From: Actinomycetes bacterium
GTDB taxonomy: Bacteria > Actinomycetota > Actinomycetes > Propionibacteriales > Nocardioidaceae
Assembly (NCBI GenBank): GCA_023460975.1
Contig: JAEWOG010000090.1
Coordinates: 1 to 64,000, forward strand
Reading direction: 5' to 3'
Length of the DNA stretch: 64,000 nucleotides
The notes beneath the pieces were generated by a model, which saw nothing but the letters and a program-made list of their open reading frames with translations, ran no database searches and was not told where the DNA came from. The first letter of the stretch is position 1. Each line of letters starts with the position of its first letter. Made by a program: the position numbers and the translations under genes. Positions 17,862 through 31,388 of this stretch are shown piece after piece.

Positions 17862-18473
17862 TCAGCCGGCGACCGAGGGACCGTGTTCGATCACGCCGTC
17901 GGCGACCTGGCGCATCGACAGCCGCAAATCCATGGCCGTCTTCTGGATCCATCGGAAGGCTTCGGGCTCCGTCAGGCCGAGGTCCGTCTGCAGCACGCCC
18001 TTGGCGCGATCCATGGCCTTGCGGGTCTCCAGACGCTCCGTCAGGCCCTCGACCTCGCCCTCGAGCTGGCGCAGTTCGGCGAAGCGGCTCACTGCCATCT
18101 CGACCGCTGGCACGAGGTCGCCCTGCTGGAACGGCTTGACGAGGTACGCCATCGCGCCCGCGTCCCGAGCCCGCTCCACCAGTTCACGCTGCGAGAACGC
18201 GGTGAGCATGACCACCGGGGCGATCCGCTCGCCCGCAATGACCTCGGCGGCGGCGATCCCGTCGAGGACCGGCATCTTGACGTCGAGGATCACCAGGTCG
18301 GGGGCGAGCTCGCGAGCCAGCTCGATGGCCCGCTGACCGTCGGCCGCCTGACCGACGACCTCGTACCCCTCCTCCGCGAGCATCTCGGCGAGGTCCATCC
18401 GGATGAGGGCCTCGTCCTCGGCGATCACCACCCGGCGGGTGGGGGCGGACGTGTTCTGGGGGGAGTCGATCAC
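17862..18473 (-). CDS. pdtaR: ANTAR-domain response regulator (PdtaR-like)
   Basis: 203 residues, almost exactly the length of mycobacterial PdtaR (Rv1626). The N-terminal receiver domain has VVIAEDEALIRMDLAEML, phospho-acceptor Asp in LVILDVKMPVLDG, and the KPF lysine (YLVKPFQQGDL). The C-terminal ANTAR RNA-binding domain includes ETRKAMDRAKGVLQ and the two following helices. When phosphorylated, such proteins bind tandem hairpins in mRNAs and stop termination. The start is GTG 18473; an upstream frame would run through the tRNA. The cognate kinase is not adjacent. Confidence 0.92.
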   Translation of the reverse strand: MIDSPQNTSAPTRRVVIAEDEALIRMDLAEMLAEEGYEVVGQAADGQRAIELARELAPDLVILDVKMPVLDGIAAAEVIAGERIAPVVMLTAFSQRELVERARDAGAMAYLVKPFQQGDLVPAVEMAVSRFAELRQLEGEVEGLTERLETRKAMDRAKGVLQTDLGLTEPEAFRWIQKTAMDLRLSMRQVADGVIEHGPSVAG

Positions 18474-18511
18474 ACACCCAAGGCTAGTCGCAGGTAGGGT
18501 TGCGCCACGAA

Positions 18512-18584
18512 GCCCCGGTATCCCAACGGCAGAGGAAGCGGTCTCAAACACCGTCCAGTGTGAGTTCGAATCTCACCCGGGGCA
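18512..18584 (+). tRNA. tRNA with CAA anticodon (Leu), short variable arm
   Basis: 73 bases fold as a canonical cloverleaf. The acceptor GCCCCGG pairs with CCGGGGC and A73 follows. The anticodon stem is GCGGT/ACCGT with loop CTCAAAC (anticodon CAA at 18545-18547), and the T-arm is GTGAG-TTCGAAT-CTCAC. The D-stem is only three clean pairs. Between anticodon stem and T-stem there are just five bases (CCAGT), whereas bacterial tRNA-Leu is normally class II with a long variable arm. CCA is not encoded. It lies divergently beside the pdtaR-like gene. Confidence 0.85.
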
Positions 18585-18637
18585 CACTGCCACCCTTCGG
18601 CTCCGGTCCAGACCGGCCACGAGCGTCCGAGAGACGC

Positions 18638-20086
18638 TCAGGAATCCCGACGATACGCCGGAGCCACGCCCGCGATCGCGTCACCCATGCGGTGGATGCG
18701 CAGCGCATTGGTCGAGCCGGGGATCCCGGGCGGCGTGCCTCCGATGATCACCACGAAGTCCCCCACCTCGAGGCGGCCGATGGCCAGCAGTGCCTGGTCG
18801 ACCTGCAGCACCATGTCGTCGGTGCTGCGGACCTCCCCCATCTTGAAGGTCTCCACGCCCCACGTCATGGACAGCTGCGAACGCACGCGGTCCGTGGTCG
18901 TGAACGCCAGCACCGGAGTGACACCGCGGTAGCGAGCCACCCGTCGCGCCGAGTCGCCCGAGCTGGTGAAGGCGACCAGGTACTTCGCTCCGAACCGCTC
19001 GGCCACCTCGGCCGCGGCCTTCGCGATGATGCCGCCCTTGGTGCGCGGGACCCACGTCACGGCAGCCATGTGTGAGAGCCCGTGGTTTTCAGTCGAGGAG
19101 ATGATGCGCGACATCGTGCTGACGGCGAGGACCGGGTATTCGCCGACCGAGGTCTCCCCCGAGAGCATCACCGCGTCGGCCCCGTCGAGGACCGCGTTCG
19201 CGACGTCCGATGCCTCTGCCCGCGTGGGCATGGGTGCCGTGATCATCGACTCGAGCATCTGCGTGGCCACGATGACGGGCTTCGCGTGCGCCCGCGCGCG
19301 GTCGATGATCAGCTTCTGGTGCACCGGCACGTCCTCGAGCGGGAGCTCCACCCCGAGGTCGCCGCGGGCCACCATGAGGCCGTCGAAGGTGTCGATGATC
19401 TCCTCGATGTTCTCGACTGCCTGCGGCTTCTCGATCTTGGCGATGACGGGGATCCAGACCCCCTCCTCGTCCATCACCTTGCGCACGTCATCGGCGTCGG
19501 AGGCCTGACGGACGAAGCTGAGCGCGATGAAGTCCACGCCCGTGCGCAGCGCCCAGCGCAGGTCCTCGGTGTCCTTGTCCGACAGCGCGGGAACCGACAC
19601 CGGCACTCCGGGGAGGTTGATCCCCTTGTTGTTGCTCAGTCGTCCGGCAACGACGACCTCGCACAGGACGTCGGTGCCGTCCACGGACTCCACGATCATC
19701 CGAACCCGGCCGTCGTCGATGAGGACCGGGTCGCCGGGGTGCACGTCACCGGGCAGGCCGTCGTACGTGGTCCCGCAGATGTCCTGTCCGCCAGGCACGT
19801 CGCGGGTCGTGATGGTGAACTTGTCACCCTTCGCCACCTCGACTGGTCCGTCTGCGAAGGTCGCGAGCCGGATCTTTGGCCCCTGGAGGTCCGCGAAGAT
19901 CCCGATGGCGTGCCCCGACGAGTCGGAGGCCGCGCGGACCAAGTTGTAGACGCGCTCGTGGTCCTCGTGGGACCCGTGACTCATGTTGAGTCGGGCGACG
20001 TCCATGCCGGCCGTGACCAGCTCGGCAATCCGCTCCTCGGTGGCCACGGCGGGCCCCATCGTGCACACGATCTTGGCTCTCCGCAC
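18638..20086 (-). CDS. pyk: Pyruvate kinase
   Basis: 482 residues, full length for bacterial PykA/PykF. It opens with RRAKIVCTMGPA and MDVARLNMSHGSHEDH, and the active-site segments PVIAKIEKPQAVENIEEI (catalytic lysine) and MITAPMPTRAEASDVANAVL are intact. The C-terminal allosteric domain is present. It converts phosphoenolpyruvate and ADP to pyruvate and ATP in the cytosol. It is followed by the tRNA and the ANTAR regulator and preceded by gltBD, on the same strand but with a terminator between. Confidence 0.97.
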   Translation of the reverse strand: MRRAKIVCTMGPAVATEERIAELVTAGMDVARLNMSHGSHEDHERVYNLVRAASDSSGHAIGIFADLQGPKIRLATFADGPVEVAKGDKFTITTRDVPGGQDICGTTYDGLPGDVHPGDPVLIDDGRVRMIVESVDGTDVLCEVVVAGRLSNNKGINLPGVPVSVPALSDKDTEDLRWALRTGVDFIALSFVRQASDADDVRKVMDEEGVWIPVIAKIEKPQAVENIEEIIDTFDGLMVARGDLGVELPLEDVPVHQKLIIDRARAHAKPVIVATQMLESMITAPMPTRAEASDVANAVLDGADAVMLSGETSVGEYPVLAVSTMSRIISSTENHGLSHMAAVTWVPRTKGGIIAKAAAEVAERFGAKYLVAFTSSGDSARRVARYRGVTPVLAFTTTDRVRSQLSMTWGVETFKMGEVRSTDDMVLQVDQALLAIGRLEVGDFVVIIGGTPPGIPGSTNALRIHRMGDAIAGVAPAYRRDS

Positions 20087-20151
20087 GGGCTCAACCCTAG
20101 CGGTTCGTTGGAACGATCAAAACGCCGAGGGGCGAGTCGTCATGAAATGCA

Positions 20152-20183
20152 GCGGAACCCCGGAGAAAGGCCCGGGGTTCCGC
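20152..20183 (-). terminator. Terminator after gltBD
   Basis: A 12-bp perfect stem, GCGGAACCCCGG at 20152-20163 paired with 20172-20183, lies 15 bases past the gltD stop on the minus strand. A T-containing stretch (TGCATTTCATG) follows in that direction, consistent with intrinsic termination before pyk. Confidence 0.8.
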
Positions 20184-20197
20184 ACACAACGCAATGC

Positions 20198-21650
20198 TCA
20201 GGCGGTCAAGGGCCGCTCGTGCGGCTTGATCGGCGCAGAGAGCTCGGTGCTGCCCGTGAGGAAGGTGTCGACCGCGGCTGCCGCCGAGCGTCCCTCCGCG
20301 ATGGCCCACACGATCAGCGACTGTCCGCGCCCCGCGTCGCCGGCGACGAACACACCGGGCACCGAAGACTCGTACGAGTCGTTGCGCACGACGTTGCCGC
20401 GCTCGTCCAGGTCGACGCCGAGCTGCTCGACCAGGCCGGGCTGCTCGGGGCCGACGAAGCCCATGGCGAGCAGGACCAGGTCGGCCGGGATCTCGCGCTC
20501 GGTGCCCGCGACGGGCTGGAAGGACGAGTCGACCTCGACCAGGCGCAGCGCCTTGACGTTGCCCTCGTCGTCGCCGACGAACTCCTGCGTCGACACCGCG
20601 TACACGCGATCGCCGCCCTCCTCGTGAGCCGAGGAGACGCGGAAGAGCATCGGGTACGTGGGCCACGGCTGTCCGGCCGGACGGTCAGTCCCGGGCTGGC
20701 CCATGATCTCCAGCTGGGTGACCGACGCGGCGCCGTGGCGGATCGACGTGCCGAGGCAGTCTGCGCCGGTGTCGCCGCCGCCGATGATCACGACGTGCTT
20801 GTCGGTGGCCATGATCTGGTCAGCCACCTGCTCCCCCACGGCAGCCCGGTTGGCCTGCGGGAGGAACTCCATCGCCTGGTGGATGCCGTTCAGCTCGCGA
20901 CCCGGGACTGGCAGGTCCCGAGCGGTGGTCGAACCGATCGCGAGGACCACGGCGTCGAAGCGAGCCAGCAGGCGCTCGCCCGTCAGCGAGCCCTCGCCAA
21001 CCTCGACGCCCGAGCGGAAGACGGTGCCCTCGCGGCGCATCTGGTCGAGTCGGCGGTCAAGATGGGACTTCTCCATCTTGAACTCCGGGATGCCGTAGCG
21101 CAGCAGGCCGCCGGGCTTGTCGGCACGCTCGTAGACGGCCACGGTGTGGCCAGCCCGGGTGAGCTGCTGGGCCGCGGCCAGGCCGGCAGGACCGGATCCC
21201 ACGACGGCGACGGTCTTGCCCGAGAGCCACTCGACCGCCTGGGGGCGGACATAACCCGACTCCCACGCACGGTCGATGATCGACACCTCGACGTTCTTGA
21301 TCGTCACCGGGTCCTGATTGATGCCCAGGACACAGGCCGTCTCGCACGGCGCCGGGCACAGACGACCCGTGAACTCCGGGAAGTTGTTCGTCGCGTGCAG
21401 GCGGTCCATCGCGGTGTCCCAGTCACCCCGGAAGACGAGGTCGTTCCACTCCGGGATCAGGTTGCCCAGGGGGCAACCCGAGTTGCAGAACGGGATGCCG
21501 CAGTCCATGCAACGGCTCGCCTGCGTCGTGATGATCGGGAGCAACGCCCGCCCGGCACTGCCCGGGTAGACCTCGTTCCAGTCGGTGACTCGCTCCTCCA
21601 CGGGACGGCGGCACGCCACCTCACGCCCATGCTTGAGGAAGCCCTTCGGG

Positions 21651-21658
<8 letters not shown>
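20198..21658 (-). CDS. gltD: Glutamate synthase small subunit
   Basis: 486 residues. The N-terminal Fe-S region contains CMDCGIPFCNSGCPLGN, supplying cysteines for the two [4Fe-4S] clusters. It is followed by the FAD-binding VAVVGSGPAGLAAAQQL and the NADPH-binding HVVIIGGGDTGADCLG. This subunit passes electrons from NADPH through FAD and Fe-S to GltB for ammonia assimilation. Its ATG overlaps the end of gltB by eight bases, giving translational coupling. Confidence 0.97.
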
Positions 21659-26228
<4,570 letters not shown>

Positions 26229-26379
26229 TGGGCGTTCTCCCGTCGTCGTGCGCCGGGCAACGGGTGTGACGCTGCCTGGGCGGTGTGAATGGCGATCGGC
26301 AGGGGACGGCGTTGGCCCAAGCAGAAGAACTTTATCATCTGGCGGCGCCTGCTCCTGCGCCACAACCAGCAGAGCCCGC

Positions 26380-27258
26380 TCAGGGCTCGACAGACGCCAC
26401 CTCGGGGGCGCGTGGGCTGCGGTACACCGACTCCTCACGGCCGGGGGTGCGTCGGGCCGAGATCACGAACCACACCAGGCCCACGGCAAACAGGACGATC
26501 GAGGTCCACACGTTGAACCGGAGCCCCAGCACGTCGTCGAGTTGCACGTCATCGATGCGCATCGTCTCGATCCACCCGCGCCCGGCGGTGTACGCCATCA
26601 CGTACAGCGCCATCACGCGACCGTGGCCGAGGCGGAAGCGTCGGTCAGCCCAGATGATGAGTGCGAAGGCAGCGAGGTTCCACACGCATTCGTAGAGGAA
26701 CGTGGGATGGAACGTCGCGACGTCGAGGTACTGGCTGGGCCGGTGCGCCGCGTCGATCTCGAGCCCCCACGGCAGGTCGGTGGGACCGCCGAACAGCTCC
26801 TGGTTGAACCAGTTCCCCCAGCGACCCAACGCCTGGGCGACGAGGATCCCGGGCGCCAGCGCGTCCATCATCGGCAGCAACTTGATGCCCTTGCGGTGGG
26901 CGCCGATGCAAGCACCGACAGCGCCCAGAGCGATGCCGCCCCACACCCCGAGCCCGCCCTGCCACACGTAGAGGGCTTCGATCGGGTTGCGGCCCTCGCC
27001 GAAGTAGAGATGCCAGTCCGTGGCGACGTGGTAGAGGCGAGCCCCCACGATTCCGAACGGCACGGCCCACAGCGCGACGTCCTGCATCTCGCCGTACGTG
27101 CCACCCCGCGCGACCCAGCGACGCTCGCCGATCCACACTGCGGCGATGATGCCCGCGATGATGCACAGCGCGTAGCCGCGCAACGGCACGGGGCCGAGGT
27201 GCCACACGCCCTGGTCGGGGCTGGGGATCGACATCAGGGTGAGCTGGGCGAGCGTCAT
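26380..27258 (-). CDS. lgt: Prolipoprotein diacylglyceryl transferase
   Basis: 292 residues with seven membrane helices. The Lgt signature region GRWGNWFNQELFGGPTDLPW and the essential-arginine context AVPFGIVGARLYHVATDW are both present. It transfers diacylglycerol from phosphatidylglycerol to the lipobox cysteine of prelipoproteins such as LivJ and the SCO1-like protein in this window. The C-terminus is a short charged tail. It sits two bases after the SCO1-like gene, at the end of the trp cluster, a common actinobacterial location. Confidence 0.95.
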   Translation of the reverse strand: MTLAQLTLMSIPSPDQGVWHLGPVPLRGYALCIIAGIIAAVWIGERRWVARGGTYGEMQDVALWAVPFGIVGARLYHVATDWHLYFGEGRNPIEALYVWQGGLGVWGGIALGAVGACIGAHRKGIKLLPMMDALAPGILVAQALGRWGNWFNQELFGGPTDLPWGLEIDAAHRPSQYLDVATFHPTFLYECVWNLAAFALIIWADRRFRLGHGRVMALYVMAYTAGRGWIETMRIDDVQLDDVLGLRFNVWTSIVLFAVGLVWFVISARRTPGREESVYRSPRAPEVASVEP

Positions 27259-27260
27259 CG

Positions 27261-27866
27261 TCAGTCCTTCGCGAGCAACGTGGTGATGTCAGCGGTCAGT
27301 TGGGCCTGGGAGACCGACTCGCTCCACATGACGGGAACCGTGTCGGCCGAGTCCAACGCCAGGATCCGGGTGCCGTGGGTGACGTCGTAGCCGCCGCTGG
27401 GCAGCTTGTCGCCCTGCTCGACCCCGACCTTCATCGAGTCGGCGACGGTGATGATGTCGGCCATCTCGCCGCTCACACCGATGAAGGAATCGTCATAGCG
27501 GGCCACGTACTCGCCCACCACCTCAGGAGTGTCCCGGGCGGGGTCAGTGGTGACGAAGACCACGTCGAGTTGCTCACGCTGGTCGCCATCCAGACGGGTC
27601 ATGGTGCCGGCGAGCGTCGCCATGACCTGACCGCAGATGTCGGGACAGTGCGTGTAGCCGAAGAAGACCAGGGTCAGGCGAGCGTCGGTGTCCGCCACCA
27701 GACTGAACGGCGCGCCGTCGGCGTCGACGAGCGCGGTGTCGTCGACCTGCCACGGGTTCTCCAGCGTGGTCCCGGTGAACTCCGTGGGCTCTCCCCCACC
27801 GCACCCGGTCAGGACAAGGCCCAGCACCGCGGCAGCAGCGAGGAGCCGTACGCGATCACGCGCCAC
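27261..27866 (-). CDS. SCO1/SenC-family copper-chaperone lipoprotein
   Basis: 201 residues. The lipobox is LTGC (Cys22). The thioredoxin-like domain has the copper-binding CPDIC (CxxxC) after VFFGYTH and the distal histidine in YDVTHGTRIL, so all three expected Cu ligands are present. Such proteins deliver copper to the Cu-A site of cytochrome oxidase or act as thiol-disulfide redox proteins outside the membrane. The GTG start overlaps the trpA stop by 11 bases, so it is co-translated with the trp genes. No oxidase genes are adjacent; another copper client in the window is NirK. Confidence 0.9.
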   Translation of the reverse strand: MARDRVRLLAAAAVLGLVLTGCGGGEPTEFTGTTLENPWQVDDTALVDADGAPFSLVADTDARLTLVFFGYTHCPDICGQVMATLAGTMTRLDGDQREQLDVVFVTTDPARDTPEVVGEYVARYDDSFIGVSGEMADIITVADSMKVGVEQGDKLPSGGYDVTHGTRILALDSADTVPVMWSESVSQAQLTADITTLLAKD

Positions 27867-28665
27867 GCCTGACCCCGTCCGCCAGATCGCGCGTCAGCTC
27901 GGCGAGGGCTGCCAGCCCGGACGCCTCGTCCGGGGCGTCCAGCAAGGCGCGCACGAACGCGGACCCGACGATCACGCCGTCCGCGTACGCGGCGATCTCT
28001 GCCGCCTGGGCCCCGTTGCTCACGCCCAGTCCGACACCGACCGGAAGGTCAGTGGTCGCCTTGGTACGCGCCACGAGGGGCCCGGCCAGATCCGACGTCG
28101 AGGCGCGGGCACCCGTCACCCCCATCACGGCCGTGGCGTAGACGAATCCACGGCACGCAGCGGTGGTCATCGCCACCCGCTCGTCGGTCGAGCTCGGAGC
28201 GACCAGGAACACCTTGTCGAGCCCATGGGCGTCGGCCGCCGCGATCCACTCACCGCCTGCGTCCGGGGTGATGTCCGGGGTGATCAGTCCCGCCCCGCCG
28301 GCGCCGGCCAGGTCGGCAGCCCACCGCTCGACCCCGTACCGCTCGATGGGGTTCCAGTACGTCATGACCAGCGTCGGGGCGCCCGTGTCGGCGACGGCTT
28401 CCACCACGCGGAGCACGTCCGCGGTGCGGAATCCCTGCTTCAGCGCCTGCTGGGCCGCGGCCTGGATCGTGGGACCGTCCATCACCGGGTCGCTGTACGG
28501 CAACCCGATCTCGATGATGTCGCACCCGTTCTCGACCATCGTCCGCATCGCCGCGATCGAGCCCTCGACCGAGGGGAACCCCGCGGGAAGGTAGCCGACC
28601 AGGGCGGAACGCCCCTGGGCGCGCGCCCGGTCGAATGCCGAGGACGTCGTGTTCAACCCGCTCAT
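27856..28665 (-). CDS. trpA: Tryptophan synthase alpha chain
   Basis: 269 residues from ATG 28665, which has GAGGAGG upstream and overlaps the trpB stop as ATGA. Diagnostic segments are LVGYLPAGFPSVEGS near the start, the catalytic glutamate in DIIEIGLPYSDPVMDGP, and the later GVGLGVSNGAQAAEIA phosphate loop. It cleaves indole-3-glycerol phosphate to indole, which passes to TrpB. Confidence 0.96.
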   Translation of the reverse strand: MSGLNTTSSAFDRARAQGRSALVGYLPAGFPSVEGSIAAMRTMVENGCDIIEIGLPYSDPVMDGPTIQAAAQQALKQGFRTADVLRVVEAVADTGAPTLVMTYWNPIERYGVERWAADLAGAGGAGLITPDITPDAGGEWIAAADAHGLDKVFLVAPSSTDERVAMTTAACRGFVYATAVMGVTGARASTSDLAGPLVARTKATTDLPVGVGLGVSNGAQAAEIAAYADGVIVGSAFVRALLDAPDEASGLAALAELTRDLADGVRRGA

Positions 28666-29888
28666 TCGTGCGCCTCCTCTGCCCCGCCCAGCCCGAACCA
28701 CTCGATGGCCGTGCCCATGTCCTTGTCGCCGCGACCGCTCAGGTTGATGAGCACCGTGGCGTCCGGCCCCTTGGCCTCGCCGAGGCGTCGCGCCACGTCG
28801 AGGGCTCCCGCCACGGCATGCGCCGACTCGATCGCCGGAATGATCCCTTCGGTGCGCGCCAGGAGTGCCATCGCGTCCATGGCCTGAGCGTCGGTCACGG
28901 GCGTGTACGTCGCACGCCCCATCGCCGCCAGGTGCGCGTGCTGCGGGCCGACGCCGGGGTAGTCCAGCCCCGCCGAGATCGAGTGCGACTCGATCGTCTG
29001 ACCGTCAGCGTCCTGGAGCACATAGGTCCGGGCTCCGTGCAGCACACCGGACTCCCCCGCATGGATGGTGGCCGCGTGCCGCCCCGTCTCGACACCGTCG
29101 CCGCCCGGCTCGAAGCCGTGGATCTCGACCGATTCGTCGTCCAGGAACGCGGTGAACATGCCGATGGCGTTGGATCCTCCGCCCACGCACGCGGCGACGG
29201 CGTCCGGCAGGGTCCCGTACTGCTCCAGGCACTGTGCCCGGGCCTCGTCACCGATGCCGCGGCAGAAGTCGCGGACCATGCTCGGGAACGGGTGGGGGCC
29301 CGCAGCGGTGCCGAACAGGTACGCCGTGTGGTCGACCGAGGCCACCCAGTCGCGCAGAGCCTCGTTGATCGCGTCCTTCAACGTCGCGCTGCCCGACTCG
29401 ACCGGGATCACCGTGGCGCCGAGCAACTGCATGCGCGCCACGTTGAGCGCTTGGCGGCGAGTGTCGACGGCACCCATGTAGACCGTGCAGTCCAGGTCGA
29501 AGTAGGCAGCAGCGGTCGCGCTCGCCACGCCGTGCTGCCCGGCGCCGGTCTCGGCGATGACGCGCGTCTTGCCCATGCGCTTGGTCAACAGCGCCTGACC
29601 GAGCACGTTGCGGATCTTGTGCGCGCCCGTGTGATTGAGGTCCTCACGCTTGAGGAGCACCCGGGCACCGACCTGTGCCGAGAGACGCTCGGCGTGGTAG
29701 AGCGCGCTCGGAGCTCCCGCGTACTCCCGCAGGATGCGCTCGAAGGACGCCACGAAGTCGGCATCCGCCATCGCCTCCTGCCAGGCGTCGGTCAACTCGT
29801 CGAGGGCCGCAACCAGCGCCTCGGGCATGAACCGCCCGCCCCAGCGCTCGCCGAAGAATCCGAGGTCGTTGGCTCCGTACGCGCTCAT
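28662..29888 (-). CDS. trpB: Tryptophan synthase beta chain
   Basis: 408 residues. The PLP lysine lies in LNHTGAHKIRNVLGQALL and the phosphate-binding loop is VGGGSNAIGMF. The N-terminal FGERWGGRFMPEAL is typical of TrpB1. It condenses indole with serine to give tryptophan. Its start overlaps the end of trpC (ATGA) and its end overlaps trpA, giving a fully coupled trpCBA unit. Confidence 0.97.
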   Translation of the reverse strand: MSAYGANDLGFFGERWGGRFMPEALVAALDELTDAWQEAMADADFVASFERILREYAGAPSALYHAERLSAQVGARVLLKREDLNHTGAHKIRNVLGQALLTKRMGKTRVIAETGAGQHGVASATAAAYFDLDCTVYMGAVDTRRQALNVARMQLLGATVIPVESGSATLKDAINEALRDWVASVDHTAYLFGTAAGPHPFPSMVRDFCRGIGDEARAQCLEQYGTLPDAVAACVGGGSNAIGMFTAFLDDESVEIHGFEPGGDGVETGRHAATIHAGESGVLHGARTYVLQDADGQTIESHSISAGLDYPGVGPQHAHLAAMGRATYTPVTDAQAMDAMALLARTEGIIPAIESAHAVAGALDVARRLGEAKGPDATVLINLSGRGDKDMGTAIEWFGLGGAEEAHE

Positions 29889-30667
29889 GCTCCCACTCCG
29901 CTCATTGCTGCCACGGCGGCCGTCGGATCGCCGTCCTTGACCAGGGCCTCGCCCACGAGGACAGCCCGGGCGCCTTCGCCCACGAACCGCGCCACGTCGG
30001 TGACCCCGGTGATGCCGGACTCGGCGACCAGCACCCGATCCTCGGGAATCAGGGGCGCGAGCCGACCGAACGTCGCGTTGTCCACGGCCAACGTCTTGAG
30101 GTTGCGGGCGTTGACTCCGATGAGTTCGGCGCCCAGCTCCACGGCTCGGCGCGTCTCCTCCTCGTCGTGAACCTCCACGAGCACCGTCAGCCCCAGCTCG
30201 CGGGCCTCATCGTGCAGCCGACGCAGAGCGTCGTCGTCGAGGGCGGCGACGATGAGGAGCGCGAGGTCGGCGCCAGCCGCTCGTGCCTCGACGAGCTGGT
30301 AGCTGGTGACGATGAAGTCCTTGCGCAGCAGCGGCACATCCACCGCGGCCCGTACGGCCACGAGGTCGGCCAACGACCCGTTGAACCGGCGTTCCTCGGT
30401 GAGGACGGAGATCGCGGCGGCCCCACCCGCGGCGTACTGCGTCGCCAAGACAGTGGGGTCGGGGATCGCGGCCAGGTCGCCCTTGCTGGGGCTACGGCGC
30501 TTCACCTCCGCGATGACGCTGGCCCCGGGCGCACGCAGGTGCGGCATCGGGTCCCGAGGGGCGGGGGCGTCGGCGAGGGCGGCGCGGACGTCAGCGAGCG
30601 GACGGCTCGCTGATCGGCGCGCGAGGTCCTCGCGTACGCCCTCGATGATCTGGTCGAGCACGGACAT
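29885..30667 (-). CDS. trpC: Indole-3-glycerol phosphate synthase
   Basis: 260 residues from ATG 30667, with GAGAGG upstream; the frame extends further but without a ribosome site. TIM-barrel active-site blocks are intact: SVIAEVKRRSPSKGD, LLRKDFIVTSYQ, LIGVNARNLKT and VLVAESGITG. It converts carboxyphenylaminodeoxyribulose phosphate to indole-3-glycerol phosphate. It heads the coupled trpCBA set and follows a DUF2752 protein. Confidence 0.96.
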   Translation of the reverse strand: MSVLDQIIEGVREDLARRSASRPLADVRAALADAPAPRDPMPHLRAPGASVIAEVKRRSPSKGDLAAIPDPTVLATQYAAGGAAAISVLTEERRFNGSLADLVAVRAAVDVPLLRKDFIVTSYQLVEARAAGADLALLIVAALDDDALRRLHDEARELGLTVLVEVHDEEETRRAVELGAELIGVNARNLKTLAVDNATFGRLAPLIPEDRVLVAESGITGVTDVARFVGEGARAVLVGEALVKDGDPTAAVAAMSGVGA

Positions 30668-30710
30668 GGGGCCAAGCCTCTCACTGGGGACCAGTGGTGC
30701 GGCGACCGGC

Positions 30711-31142
30711 TCAGGAGGCGAGCGGGTTTCCGGGCAGGTTCCGCACCACGGTGAAGACAACGGTGACGACAAGGAGCGAGATCCACAGCCCCGAGGGAAC
30801 GGGCAGCGGGCGCATGGCATCCCCGCCTCGCCAACACGCCACGAGGCGACGAACCCACAGCGCGAGCACCACCGGGATGGCGACGACGACCATCAGGTTG
30901 CTCGACGCGGCGCCCACCACGTCCAGGTGGGTGAGGAGGTTGACCGCTCGCAGGCCACCACACAGAGGACAGTCGAGGCCCGTCATGACCTGGAAGGGGC
31001 AAAAGCCCCACGAACCGTCGACGTGCGGATCACGCAGGTGCAGGGCGAGCGCCCCGAGGGCGGCCATTCCCCCCACCACCACAGGCGAGGAGATCCGGCG
31101 CCACCGGGAGACCGGCACGCTGGAAGTGTCGACGCCCGTCAC
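30711..31142 (-). CDS. DUF2752 membrane protein
   Basis: 143 residues with three to four membrane helices. The conserved DUF2752 core is visible: CPFQVMTGLDCPLCGGLRA, with paired cysteines, followed by the helix containing LLTHLDVVGAA. The family's function is not established. Its position between the Trp-operon membrane proteins and trpC is a frequent arrangement in related actinobacteria. The two cysteine pairs could bind a metal or form a disulfide, which is speculation. Confidence 0.85.
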   Translation of the reverse strand: MTGVDTSSVPVSRWRRISSPVVVGGMAALGALALHLRDPHVDGSWGFCPFQVMTGLDCPLCGGLRAVNLLTHLDVVGAASSNLMVVVAIPVVLALWVRRLVACWRGGDAMRPLPVPSGLWISLLVVTVVFTVVRNLPGNPLAS

Positions 31143-31152
31143 GGCGTCGCGC

Positions 31153-31353
31153 TCAGTGCTCTGAACCGTTGAATCCCATGCGATCGAGGATCAGGAAGAG
31201 CGGGAGCGCGACAGCAGCGAGTGCGATGCCGACCCACAGGACCGGGATGCTCACGGGGTCCAACATCAAGGCGACGCTGCCCACGACGAAACCGACCATC
31301 GCCACTGCCACCCCAGTCCATGCGGCGGGGGTGTTGCCGTGGTGTGCAGCCAT
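31153..31353 (-). CDS. HGxxPAAWTGV-family small membrane protein
   Basis: 66 residues beginning MAAHHGNTPAAWTGVAVAMV, which carries the HGxxPAAW motif that names this actinobacterial family, followed by two hydrophobic helices and a charged C-terminus. AAGGAG five bases upstream fixes ATG 31353. It is regularly found next to the Trp-operon membrane protein, as here. Function unknown. Confidence 0.85.
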   Translation of the reverse strand: MAAHHGNTPAAWTGVAVAMVGFVVGSVALMLDPVSIPVLWVGIALAAVALPLFLILDRMGFNGSEH

Positions 31354-31388
31354 GAGAACTCCTTGATCGTGCGGATGCCGAGTGCAGT

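Noticed and set aside
26229..26379. Riboswitch or glutamine-sensing RNA before gltB
   Set aside because: No conserved glnA-type or other riboswitch core was visible; only a GC-rich 150-base gap.
26229..26438. N-terminal extension of GltB by 70 residues
   Set aside because: The extension is low-complexity, has no family counterpart and overlaps the end of lgt; GTG 26228 has a ribosome site and gives the normal length.
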